A stretch of 64,000 nt of DNA from Flavobacterium sp. SUN052. GTDB taxonomy: Bacteria > Bacteroidota > Bacteroidia > Flavobacteriales > Flavobacteriaceae. A model generated the notes under the pieces. The model saw nothing but the letters and a program-made list of their open reading frames with translations, was not told where the DNA came from and ran no database searches. A program made the translations under genes and the position numbers. Of the stretch, positions 1-8,360 are shown piece by piece. The stretch spans positions 186,001 through 250,000 of the forward strand of contig NZ_JAPQNS010000007.1 in NCBI RefSeq assembly GCF_028867935.1, written 5' to 3'. Positions within the stretch are counted from its first letter, which is position 1. Every line of letters starts with the position of its first letter.

Positions 1-6
1 TACGTC

Positions 7-2193
7 ATTTCAATACCTGACGGTACGATTGAGAGTTTCAGCGAATATGTGCTCCGCGATCTCCGCATAGTTATTTTTATACCCGAAGGTACGATTCAGA
101 CCACCCACTTTCTCGCAACCAGCGAACCCGACAATCGTATTTCAATACCCGACGGTGCGAGTCAGACAAGGTTTAGGTTTTCAATCGGGAAATCGTCTTC
201 TATATTTCAATACCCGGAGGTACGATTCGGACTCGGACTCGCAGACAATGTAAATCTGCTCAGCGTTATTTCAATACCAGAAGGTGCGAGTCATACTATG
301 AAGGGGCGTATTTTCGCATTGACGAAAGCAACGAATTTCAATACCCGACGGTGCGATTCAGACAAGCGACAAGGGACGTCAGGCAAACTTCGCCTTCTAC
401 TTTCAATACCCGAAGGTGCGAGTCAAACCATACGCACAGATGGCGGGGATGGCTACTGCAAACGATTTCAATACTCGACGGTGCGATTGTGCCACGCTCT
501 TGGCCGTCAATTGCCCATTACCCTCTAATAATTCCAATACCCGACGGTGCGATTCAGACTCTCGACATTCGCCCGAAAGCTCCTTGCCCCCGCTGATTTC
601 AATACCCGAAGGTGCGAGTCAGACCATCAAGAAAAGCCAACTAAAAGGCGTTCTTGCGTTATTTCAATACCTGAAGGTGCGATTCAGACACTCGTTAACT
701 GAGCCAACAGCTGTGTTCATCGACACATTTCAATACCCAAAGGTGCGATTCAGAGGCTTAGTTCCCATTCCGTTTCCATATCCTTTATGCAATTTCAATA
801 CCCGACGGTGCGAATCAGGCCTAAAACTTACGCGTTTCGATGTAGTGAGCCTCGCTATTTCAATACCCGACGGTGCGATTAAGACCTTATTGTCCCAATA
901 AATAAAGTGCTTGTAGCCTTTGTTTCAATACCCGAAGGTGCGATTCAGACCTTAGACGAGTGGGGAAAGTCCCGCTTTCTTGGTTTATTTCAATACCAGA
1001 AGGTTCGATTTTGACGCTTTACGAACGTTGTAAACCACCCCCAATCTACGTCATTTCAATACCCGACGGTGCGATTCAGGCCCTACCTCAAGCCAAACCA
1101 TTTCTGGTGGTAGGCAATCTTTCATTACCCGACGTTGCGATTCAGACAGGCAGGCACCCTCTACTACATGTACGATGTGGTGGCATTTCAATACCCGAAG
1201 GTGCGATTTAGGCCCGGTCATCCAAGTAGCCCTTGTGGGCATTACTACCATTTCCATACCTGACGGTGCGATTCAGAATCCTGCGCACAGATGGCGGGGA
1301 TGGCCACTGCAAGCGATTTCAATACCCAAGGTGCGATTCAGACCGTTCGTTCGGCCCCTAGGTTACTTCAAAAAATACGAATTCCAATACCCGAAGATGC
1401 GATTCAGACTTGGCCGAGAAAATGGTAAGCCGGGTGTAACGTTCATATTTCAATACCCGACGGTACGAGTCAGACCACTCCCACCGGACCCGCTTTAGGA
1501 ACCGGAATTGGATTTCAATACCCGTAGGTACAATTTAGACTGGTAGCAAAAGGCGATGGCAACCAAGTGTCTCAAAAATTTCAATACCCGAAGGTGTGAT
1601 TCAGACCCCAAACTTCACGCTCGCCAAGAAACACTACAACCGTTTCAATACACGCAGGTGCGAGTCAGACAATCGCCATCGATACCAACATCGGGCGTGG
1701 TGTTGTAATTTCAATACCTAACGGTGCGAGTCAGACAGAAGATGGAACTGAGCGGTTTGCTGTCGGCTATTAATTTCAATACCCGAAGATGCGAGTCAGA
1801 CTTGATGTGTACATAGTGGTGTTTGCTCCTCCTTACCTATTTCAATACCCGAAGGTGCGATTCAGACATGCAGTGGAACCCCAACGAAGCGGGTAACTGG
1901 ACATTTCAATACCCGAAGGTGCGATTCAGACCGGTTTTGGCAAGATCAAGATGCCGAACGCCAAAGAATTTCAATACCCAAAGGTGCGATTCAGACGCAG
2001 CGGACGGAACGGGCGAGATGCCGACCCTGTAATTTCCATACCCGAAGATGTGATTCAGACCTTTCCCGGCCTTGGACAGATGCCAGCTTCCTCAATTTTT
2101 TCAATACCCGAAGGTGCGAGTCAAACGTAGGGTACGTATAGGAAAACTCATGCTTGTGTCCCTCTTTTCAATACCCGGAGGTGCAAGTTAACC
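7..2193 (-). CRISPR. CRISPR array, 34 degenerate 29-bp repeats
   Basis: Thirty-four 29-bp repeats recur every 64-66 bp with unique 35-37 bp spacers; the first full repeat starts at 7 and the last at 2165. The window opens inside a spacer, so the array may continue to the left. In plus sense the consensus begins ATTTCAATACCCGAAGG and ends TGCGATTCAGAC. Read on the minus strand it gives 11 nt, a 10-nt hairpin ACC-UUCG-GGU, then an 8-nt ATTGAAAT tail that matches the usual Cas6-generated 5' handle. Repeats vary strongly: as read by eye, only those at 1839 and 1903 are identical. Starts include 7, 73, 139, 204, 268, 335, 400, 465, 531, 596, 661, 727, 792, 857, 922, 987, 1053, 1119, 1185, 1250, 1316 (one base short), 1381, 1447, 1512, 1578, 1642, 1708, 1773, 1839, 1903, 1968, 2032, 2098 and 2165. 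The minus orientation rests on the handle, the cas operon direction and a promoter at 2223-2253. Confidence 0.95.
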
Positions 2194-2222
2194 CCAACAT
2201 TATTATCTCGAAAAAGAGCCTT

Positions 2223-2253
2223 CAAACGTAACAGAGCCAGACTACCCTGACAA
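2223..2253 (-). promoter_or_regulatory. Predicted array promoter in the CRISPR leader
   Basis: On the minus strand a TTG (2253-2251), a 20-nt spacer and TACGTTTG (2230-2223) match the Bacteroidota -33/-7 promoter (TTTG, 19-21 nt, TAnnTTTG). The start of transcription would fall near 2216, about 23 nt before the first repeat at 2193. This is the only such match noticed between the array and cas7 and it supports minus-strand transcription of the array. Confidence 0.55.
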
Positions 2254-2400
2254 GAACAGATACTACAAATCGTCGGCCCACGGTAAAGTAAAACCCCGCA
2301 GGCCAACGATTTGTGGTATGATCCAAGACACTTCTGATCAACTGCATAATCAGCAATAACGCAGACCATTATGTCAAAGAACGGAAGCTGATGCAATTCA

Positions 2401-2426
2401 CCGGCCTCTACATGAATAGAGGCCGG
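2401..2426. other. Perfect hairpin between cas7 and the CRISPR leader
   Basis: CCGGCCTCTA (2401-2410) and TAGAGGCCGG (2417-2426) form a 10-bp stem with a 6-nt loop, 12 bp after the cas7 stop codon. It is GC-rich at its base and could end the cas transcript, but no U-run follows on the minus strand. The rest of 2194-2438 holds only the predicted leader promoter. Confidence 0.6.
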
Positions 2427-2438
2427 GTGTTGTCATCA

Positions 2439-3479
2439 TTACTGCTCGTAATCATAGGCTGACATCATTTCGATCAGCTTTTCTTTGGCCTGATCTACCG
2501 CATCCGCAGAACCACTAACGCCCGGTATTGAGCCTTTTGCGGCCAGCGATACAAACAACTCCACACCATCGATTGGCTCAATGACTGGCACGGCCCGTTG
2601 TGTATTCTCTTCGCTTAAATCAGCCCGAATAGCTCCGGCGATCCGGCTGGCATTGTTGCTGATAGCCACCGCCAGCATCGTTTGTGGGCTGTATGTCCGG
2701 GCCTGATTACTGGTAATATGCCAGTCGACCAGGGCAGATGCCAGGGCCGGAATAAGTTCAGCCCGACGCGCAGCCGGAGCCACAAGGCGTTCTCCATTTG
2801 GTGAGGCAACCCAGCCCCCGTCACGCAGAATCTTAAGACGATCTTCGGTCAATTCAGGTTCGTGCTGATTCACCGAGACGCTGAATAATCGGTTCAGATC
2901 AATGGCCACATCGAACACAAACAGACCCGTTGTCCGACTGTTTTCAGGAATCCAGTGCCGACGAGGTAACGTTCGCTGTCGGCTGGTCAGAAAATCATTA
3001 ATTTGCCCGGCGCTCATTTCTTCTCCGGCGGCATTCAATACCCGAACCGGGTGTTTGTCGGGGCGGTCGCTACGGTCGAATGTCAGGTTCTCGCTATTCA
3101 TGCTTACCAGCAGCGGATGCAACGGCCGCATGGCAGAGATAGATAATGGACTACGACGCTTCAAAATCACTACACCTGGTTGTGCCCGCATCCAGCCACC
3201 AATAAGTTGGTCCGCATAGGCTGGGTCGCAGGGTGACCACGGCTCTTTATTACTTAACTCTAACTTGGCATTCACCTCGTAGTTGAACGTGATTGGTGCC
3301 CGGTCTTCGCTTAGCTCATCGGCCAGTAAGTCCAGCACAGACCGTTTTACCTGTTGTCCGCTGGAGTACGCAACCCTCCGGTTAAAAGTAGGATCGTAGT
3401 ATGTTTTCTGCCCATCCTGAACGGCAAAAACGGTGTGTTCGGCGATGCGCAGACCGCGCAGATATATATAAGGTTTCAT
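2439..3479 (-). CDS. cas7: Cas7-like Cascade backbone protein
   Basis: This 346-residue protein is the last gene of the cas operon and lies next to the array leader. The start YIYLRGLRIAEHTVFAV and the later SGQQVKRSVLDLL stretch (about residues 39-51) resemble the RAMP-fold core of Cas7 proteins, several copies of which coat the crRNA in a type I effector. It does not look like Csh2 or DevR, so the subtype is uncertain. It starts 21 bp after the cas8-like stop, in line with translation from the same mRNA. The call rests on weak sequence resemblance plus a strong position argument (cas6-cas5-cas3-cas8-cas7). Confidence 0.75.
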   Translation of the reverse strand: MKPYIYLRGLRIAEHTVFAVQDGQKTYYDPTFNRRVAYSSGQQVKRSVLDLLADELSEDRAPITFNYEVNAKLELSNKEPWSPCDPAYADQLIGGWMRAQPGVVILKRRSPLSISAMRPLHPLLVSMNSENLTFDRSDRPDKHPVRVLNAAGEEMSAGQINDFLTSRQRTLPRRHWIPENSRTTGLFVFDVAIDLNRLFSVSVNQHEPELTEDRLKILRDGGWVASPNGERLVAPAARRAELIPALASALVDWHITSNQARTYSPQTMLAVAISNNASRIAGAIRADLSEENTQRAVPVIEPIDGVELFVSLAAKGSIPGVSGSADAVDQAKEKLIEMMSAYDYEQ

Positions 3480-3500
3480 GTTTTTGACGGAGTTTTCTGA

Positions 3501-4835
3501 TTAAGATTTGGCTTGAGCAACCGCGTATTTGAGTTTTAAAAGGGCCATAAATAGCGGAAAGTCGGTAGCGGGCATCCGAATGATTGTATCCCCGATTTCA
3601 TCGAATAATTCGGCCTGTTCGGGAGACGCTTCTACAAAAGCAGCCATTCGCTCAATGAGTTGTCGGCGTTGACCTGATTCCAACAAATCGGCCACTGCAT
3701 TCCGGTTCACTTTCTTTCCGCGTTGCGATGTATCGGCACCAGCCTGGGTCAGTACGGTCGCGATTCGCTGAGTCAGGGTTAAGAGTTGTTGATTGTTTAG
3801 CATGGCAATAATCCAGGTTTGGTAAATAGCGTAGGTAATTCGGAGGGGTTCATCATTGTCTTTGGGCACTTTAAATGGTTTACCCGGACCTCTTACTCCG
3901 GGCATGTACTCGCGCAGGCTGGCTGGTTCTAAGGCCTTTAAACCGATAGCGCCCAACTCGCAGGCTTTCTGAAACCCCAGTTCAGTACTATAGAGATTGT
4001 CTAAAGCGTCTTCCTTCAGATTTCCCTGTAAGGCAAAAAGCTGACGGTACAAATCGCGCTCAACAGAAACAATCTCAGGTAGCCGAACCTGAATAAATCC
4101 AACCGTCGTATTCCCGGTAGTCCCTAATGAGTAAGCATACGTGATTAATTGTCGGGATGGTAGTTTTCGAGCCAGCGAGAAGATTACCTTGACCCACTTT
4201 TGCGTTTTTAGGCTGGCCACACCGGTAGTTTTATCGGTATCAACATCGGGTTGACGCGCTGCAAACGGGTAAGCCGGGTCGTATCTACGGGCAAAAGCAG
4301 TCGTGATCCACCAGCCATTCCAGGTGTTAATCTGATGGGGCTTAAGATTGGGCGTAGCCGTTATATAGGTTCGATACATCTGCCAGCCGTCGTAGAGAGC
4401 CAGTAGCACCTCATCGGCATCAACCAGTATATTGAGTCGGCTCCCAACTCCAACGCCTAGCGCATCGCCAATCCAGGAAGCATAAACTTCCTCAACCGAA
4501 ATCGGCAGTTTCATGTCGGTTACCTGTCCAGACGTGCTGGCCGTGGACATTGCGGCTGCTCCGCCCAGAAAGAAAGATCCGTCTGGTGGCTCATTTTTAA
4601 TTCGATGATGCTGCTTGGCTAACTCCTCTTCGAGAACAGCCGTCGTTATTGGTCTTTTCCCTTTTTGCTTGGAAGCCTGATCAAATTTTGAATTGCTGAC
4701 CCAGTGCAAAAAGCGATCAGGTGTGTAGAACAAGGGAAAATAAACCTCATCGAAAAACTCTTGAACGGTGCGGTTCGTCTGGTCGCGGACGTTGATCAAA
4801 TCGACCAATCGTCGGCCAATATAAGCGGTGTACAT
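3501..4835 (-). CDS. cas8: Cas8-like large subunit of a type I effector
   Basis: A 444-residue protein between cas3 and cas7, where type I operons carry the large subunit that finds the PAM. The open frame runs 61 codons further upstream, but those codons overlap cas3 and read like its shadow. The ATG at 4835, one base after the cas3 stop, is the natural start. No zinc-finger cysteine clusters are visible, and it is not obviously Csh1 or Cst1. The C-terminal 100 residues are predicted helical (RQLIERMAAFVEAS, FPLFMALLKLKYAVAQ) and begin with a Met at 3803, which could allow separate translation of a Cas11-like small subunit, as happens in several type I subtypes. Function is inferred mainly from position. 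Confidence 0.65.
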   Translation of the reverse strand: MYTAYIGRRLVDLINVRDQTNRTVQEFFDEVYFPLFYTPDRFLHWVSNSKFDQASKQKGKRPITTAVLEEELAKQHHRIKNEPPDGSFFLGGAAAMSTASTSGQVTDMKLPISVEEVYASWIGDALGVGVGSRLNILVDADEVLLALYDGWQMYRTYITATPNLKPHQINTWNGWWITTAFARRYDPAYPFAARQPDVDTDKTTGVASLKTQKWVKVIFSLARKLPSRQLITYAYSLGTTGNTTVGFIQVRLPEIVSVERDLYRQLFALQGNLKEDALDNLYSTELGFQKACELGAIGLKALEPASLREYMPGVRGPGKPFKVPKDNDEPLRITYAIYQTWIIAMLNNQQLLTLTQRIATVLTQAGADTSQRGKKVNRNAVADLLESGQRRQLIERMAAFVEASPEQAELFDEIGDTIIRMPATDFPLFMALLKLKYAVAQAKS

Positions 4836-4836
4836 A

Positions 4837-7029
4837 TCACAAAAAGTGGGTAAGAGAGTTTGACAGAGAATTAGCTGAAACTGGCAATTGTAACCCCAGC
4901 GGTATACCACCTGAATTATACAGCGAGTCACTGACAACGAACGGATAGCTCCCCGTTTCGAGCCGGGGCCAACTGCCCGAAAACCGCGCAACAGACCGCC
5001 AGGGAACCGGAATCTCAAGCTCTAAGCGCGTAGCACCGAATCGTTTGATGTACGTCTCCCGGTCAGATTCAAGAATACAAACAGCTCCCTCAATTTCTAA
5101 GGCATCAATAAGCACCGACTTTGGCCGGTGGCATAACTCGCGTAGTGGAGCTGTTTGGCCGGTAGCCAGATGTACATCAATGGACGGTACAGCAACCTCA
5201 GCATAGACTTCGTTAATAAGCCGTTGAAGTTCGGTTTCGCGTAACAACCCATCGGGTAGTAAGTCGAAACTTCGCCTGACCACATCAGCATCGTAAGGGC
5301 GAATATCTTTGTCTGATTGCGCTGGTGCTATTACATGAACGGGCTTGTAAGTGCCAATGGTTTGTTCCGAGCGTCGGCGATGAATACGCCCAAAGCGCTG
5401 TATCAGACTATCCAATGGAGCCGCATCGGTCACCAACCGGTCGAATGATATATCTAAGCTGACCTCAACAACCTGAGTAGCTATCACAATACACGGTCCT
5501 TGGCTTTGGTCATACACGCTTATTTGACTTTCCAATTCGGCCCGGTCGCACCGCCGATACCGACTGTGCACCAGCAGAACGGGTACGTCTGGAAACTGAC
5601 TTTTCGCCCACAAATACCGTTTCTGCGCCAATTTCACCTGATTGGCAACAAATAAAACTCGTTCTCCAGCAGCTAAAGCATCGGCAATGACCCGTCGGGC
5701 GGTTAGTTCATCATCAACTTTCCTAACCTCGTGCCGATTGAATTTGGTCAGTATTCGTTTGCCAAAACTCACCTTGTACACGCTCCGCCGACCACCCAAT
5801 GCCTCCATAAGCCGTTCTGTTAAAGCATCAGGAATAGTTGCCGTGCCTATGTGTACGCGGCAGCCCAGCCGAACCAAGGCCTTGACTAATTCGAGTGTCA
5901 TAGCCCTGGCCAGATTATCGTACACGTGAACTTCGTCCAGAATGACATCACAACCAGCCACATCTAAAGCAGCCGCTTCGTGACCGCTAGTACCGAAAAT
6001 AATGGCTGCTAACTGGTGCGGAGTAGTGATCTTGATGCTCGCCCCCGGATTACGCTGCCGAAATAGTTCTTCCTCTGTTGTCTTCCCGTTTTCGGTACGA
6101 ATCTGAATTCGGGAAGCTGCGTGGACCCGTCGAATATCCGTTTGTTGGTCTATTGGCAGTGGGTGGCCATTTTTCTGGTTCAGATCACGATTTAATCGGA
6201 CAAACATGGCATTGATAGATGCCTGGAATGGCAGCGTGTAAACCACCCGGCCACGACACCGACGCAGGAGAAAATCGGTTTTCCCCGAACCTGTCGGAGC
6301 GATCACAAACGTATGTCGGCTACGATGTTTGGCCCGTACTAATGACAATGGATGCAGATTAGAGGTCCGGCTATAGTAGTTGAGGTTTGGATTCGTATAA
6401 AAACCGGCGATCAGGGCACTTGCCTCGTGCATATACTCCGAAGCAAAATGGTCGGCACTCATCAATAGCCCCCGCCATCTTGACCACCCCACCGGTCGCG
6501 TATCACAGTAATCAAGGGCAAAGTTGAATGCTTCGCGCGCTTCTGTCCGTGTGATCGAGCGAGGTGTAATTTTAAACGCAAGCAACAGCGGCTGCAGCTG
6601 CACTGACCACGTTTCCAAGTCTTCAGCGTGGCGGTCAAACACAGCATCGGCCCCAATCCAGTCTAAAGCTAGATCGACCAGTCCCCGCTTTCTTACATCG
6701 GCCGACACTGATTTGTGGTGAGCAGCTACCATCTCAACCAACACTGGCCAGTCAGCTTTATCGAACAAAGGCAGGAAGAGCAGCGAAGAGATTTCGTGGC
6801 GATGTGGGTCAGACTGTTGCCGTTCCGTATCACTCACTTCTCCTCGTATAGTTCGTTGAAAAAAAGGATGGGCTTTGCCTAAGTCGTGTAAGATGGCTCC
6901 TAACCGGGCGAGCCGTGTATTGAATCCATATACCCGCGCCATTTTCAGAATTGTATCCCGAACATGCCGCGTGTGTTGCTGCAATGTCAGGCCGCCTTGT
7001 TCGGGGCTTTTTGCGTACAGTTCCATCAT
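4837..7029 (-). CDS. cas3: Cas3 HD nuclease-helicase
   Basis: A 730-residue Cas3 that unwinds and degrades target DNA after Cascade binding. The N-terminal HD nuclease shows H19, H48-D49 in ILHDLGK, an HRHE near 77 and a HH pair in AAHHKS near 109. SF2 helicase motifs follow: APTGSGKT (about 240-247), DEVHVYD (about 360), GTATIPDAL, and QRFGRIHRR (about 545). All metal-binding and ATPase motifs appear intact, so the enzyme should be active. The start overlaps the cas5 stop by 4 bp (ATGA) and its stop lies one base before the cas8-like start, so translation is tightly coupled across the operon. Confidence 0.95.
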   Translation of the reverse strand: MMELYAKSPEQGGLTLQQHTRHVRDTILKMARVYGFNTRLARLGAILHDLGKAHPFFQRTIRGEVSDTERQQSDPHRHEISSLLFLPLFDKADWPVLVEMVAAHHKSVSADVRKRGLVDLALDWIGADAVFDRHAEDLETWSVQLQPLLLAFKITPRSITRTEAREAFNFALDYCDTRPVGWSRWRGLLMSADHFASEYMHEASALIAGFYTNPNLNYYSRTSNLHPLSLVRAKHRSRHTFVIAPTGSGKTDFLLRRCRGRVVYTLPFQASINAMFVRLNRDLNQKNGHPLPIDQQTDIRRVHAASRIQIRTENGKTTEEELFRQRNPGASIKITTPHQLAAIIFGTSGHEAAALDVAGCDVILDEVHVYDNLARAMTLELVKALVRLGCRVHIGTATIPDALTERLMEALGGRRSVYKVSFGKRILTKFNRHEVRKVDDELTARRVIADALAAGERVLFVANQVKLAQKRYLWAKSQFPDVPVLLVHSRYRRCDRAELESQISVYDQSQGPCIVIATQVVEVSLDISFDRLVTDAAPLDSLIQRFGRIHRRRSEQTIGTYKPVHVIAPAQSDKDIRPYDADVVRRSFDLLPDGLLRETELQRLINEVYAEVAVPSIDVHLATGQTAPLRELCHRPKSVLIDALEIEGAVCILESDRETYIKRFGATRLELEIPVPWRSVARFSGSWPRLETGSYPFVVSDSLYNSGGIPLGLQLPVSANSLSNSLTHFL

Positions 7030-7592
7030 TCGAACGGCTGTACGCCAACGGGCGTACCAACAATATGAAGCGTACCGTACATCGGCTGGTTATCCCGAAA
7101 CCGGTCATAGCCAACCATAATGGCCGCTGGCCCCTGCCCAAACTCTAACTCAAAACCAGGCAACAGCTCAAACTCGGTGGCCGACAAGCGTTTAATCACT
7201 CTATCGGGCAACAAAATATCTTCATTGCGACAGAGACAAACGTGCTGTTCGGCTGCTCGTTCCGCATCTTCTTGTTTGGCAAAAGCCAGCGTGAGTACAG
7301 GTTCGAGCATCACACCACGCGTTAAAATGGATTGCTCACGAGTAGCTCGTCGTTTCTTAGTCTCAATCACAAACGCCCGTGATTGAGTGCGTTCCTGCTG
7401 TAAGTCGATTTTAGCGTAGGTGAGCCGATAGCGCAGAATAGCCGTGACGCCTAATTTCTGCCGGATGCCTTCGATAATACTTGGTGTTACAAACTGCTGA
7501 CTAAATGTACGCTCGTCGCGAACAGCTGTCCAGGGTTTGATGTAGCCGAACGGTCCCGTATACCGGACAATGTAATAGTGTTCCTCGCTCAT
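7026..7592 (-). CDS. cas5: Cas5-like Cascade subunit
   Basis: A 188-residue protein with an N-terminal YTGPFGYIKPWTAVRDERT stretch, which resembles the start of Cas5 RAMP proteins where an aromatic/Gly motif leads into the first RRM fold. Cas5 caps the 5' handle of the crRNA and contacts Cas8. Length is near the lower end for the family. It follows cas6 by 15 bp and overlaps cas3 by 4 bp. It is not close to textbook I-B or I-C Cas5 sequences, so the identification combines partial motif similarity with operon position. Confidence 0.75.
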   Translation of the reverse strand: MSEEHYYIVRYTGPFGYIKPWTAVRDERTFSQQFVTPSIIEGIRQKLGVTAILRYRLTYAKIDLQQERTQSRAFVIETKKRRATREQSILTRGVMLEPVLTLAFAKQEDAERAAEQHVCLCRNEDILLPDRVIKRLSATEFELLPGFELEFGQGPAAIMVGYDRFRDNQPMYGTLHIVGTPVGVQPFE

Positions 7593-7607
7593 AGTCGTGT
7601 GGATAAT

Positions 7608-8279
7608 TTAGCGTAATGCACCAAAACCTGAACCTGTCAAATCGCCGATACCAGCCGTCCAGGCAAAGTATTGAATATCAGGTGTACCTTCAATAATAAC
7701 CGGACATTCACTGCCCCGGTGATGAGTGCCCTTTATGGTATTTTTTCGGGTTCGGGCCTTTACATAGCTTCGATCAAAAGCCAACTGCACATCAAGATCC
7801 TTACCTGTAAAATTGGCAGCTTGCAGTTTGCGCCGGAATGACAAGGTTAGGGCTTCATCAACTATTGGGTCGTCCCAAAGCAAGTAAGCCCGTGACCCAT
7901 CCGCGCGTTTTTGACGAACCAGAATGGACGATCCATCGGTTTGAAACTGGTGTTTCTGGCCGAAAGCGGGGGGCTCTACTTCCCTGATTTCAATGATGTC
8001 CATGCCAAATGCCATGGTTGGCTGTTCCAACATACCTTTCAGCAATTGCCGAGCGGCAGTATCATCATAAAATGAAATGTTCCAAGTGGTTCCTCGTGGA
8101 AACTTTAATGTGTCTTTTCTGCTTTCACCACCCCGCAACCAACCAAAACTATATAAGCTTGGTCCGTCGTGTTGGTCGTTGTTAGGCCCAAGCCATTTAT
8201 GAATGGCCCCCGTCAGACAATGCAGATGATCGAACGGAACCGGCTGGGTATTCGGGGTTAGTTGTAGTTGAAGGCGCAT
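7608..8279 (-). CDS. cas6: Cas6 crRNA endoribonuclease
   Basis: A 223-residue Cas6 that would cut the array transcript in each repeat to leave the 8-nt ATTGAAAT handle. The C-terminal Gly-rich loop GIGDLTGSGFGALR is the family signature (the GxGxxxxxGFG pattern), and His20 or His27 in FDHLHCLTGAIHKWLG is the candidate catalytic residue. The frame allows a start ten codons upstream (8309), but MRLQLQLTPN at 8279 gives the usual Cas6 beginning. It is the first cas gene after the WYL regulator (81 bp gap) and lies 15 bp before cas5. Confidence 0.88.
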   Translation of the reverse strand: MRLQLQLTPNTQPVPFDHLHCLTGAIHKWLGPNNDQHDGPSLYSFGWLRGGESRKDTLKFPRGTTWNISFYDDTAARQLLKGMLEQPTMAFGMDIIEIREVEPPAFGQKHQFQTDGSSILVRQKRADGSRAYLLWDDPIVDEALTLSFRRKLQAANFTGKDLDVQLAFDRSYVKARTRKNTIKGTHHRGSECPVIIEGTPDIQYFAWTAGIGDLTGSGFGALR

Positions 8280-8360
8280 AGTTTTTTGCGTTTCGATATG
8301 GCAAAGCAAGCCTGCTACACCCTCAGAATTCTAGGGAGCAGCAGGGCTGGGCGATTATTT

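Noticed and set aside
1..1053. The spacer ends before repeats 7 and 1053 share TACGTC
   Set aside because: Six bases among more than 30 spacers is within chance.
49..2032. Open frames in the CRISPR array with repeated FNTRRCDS-like peptides
   Set aside because: The periodicity is that of the 29-bp repeat and the non-repeat parts are spacers; these are not genes.
4836..5018. Upstream extension of the cas8-like frame
   Set aside because: It overlaps cas3 and shows no family features; the ATG one base after the cas3 stop is better.
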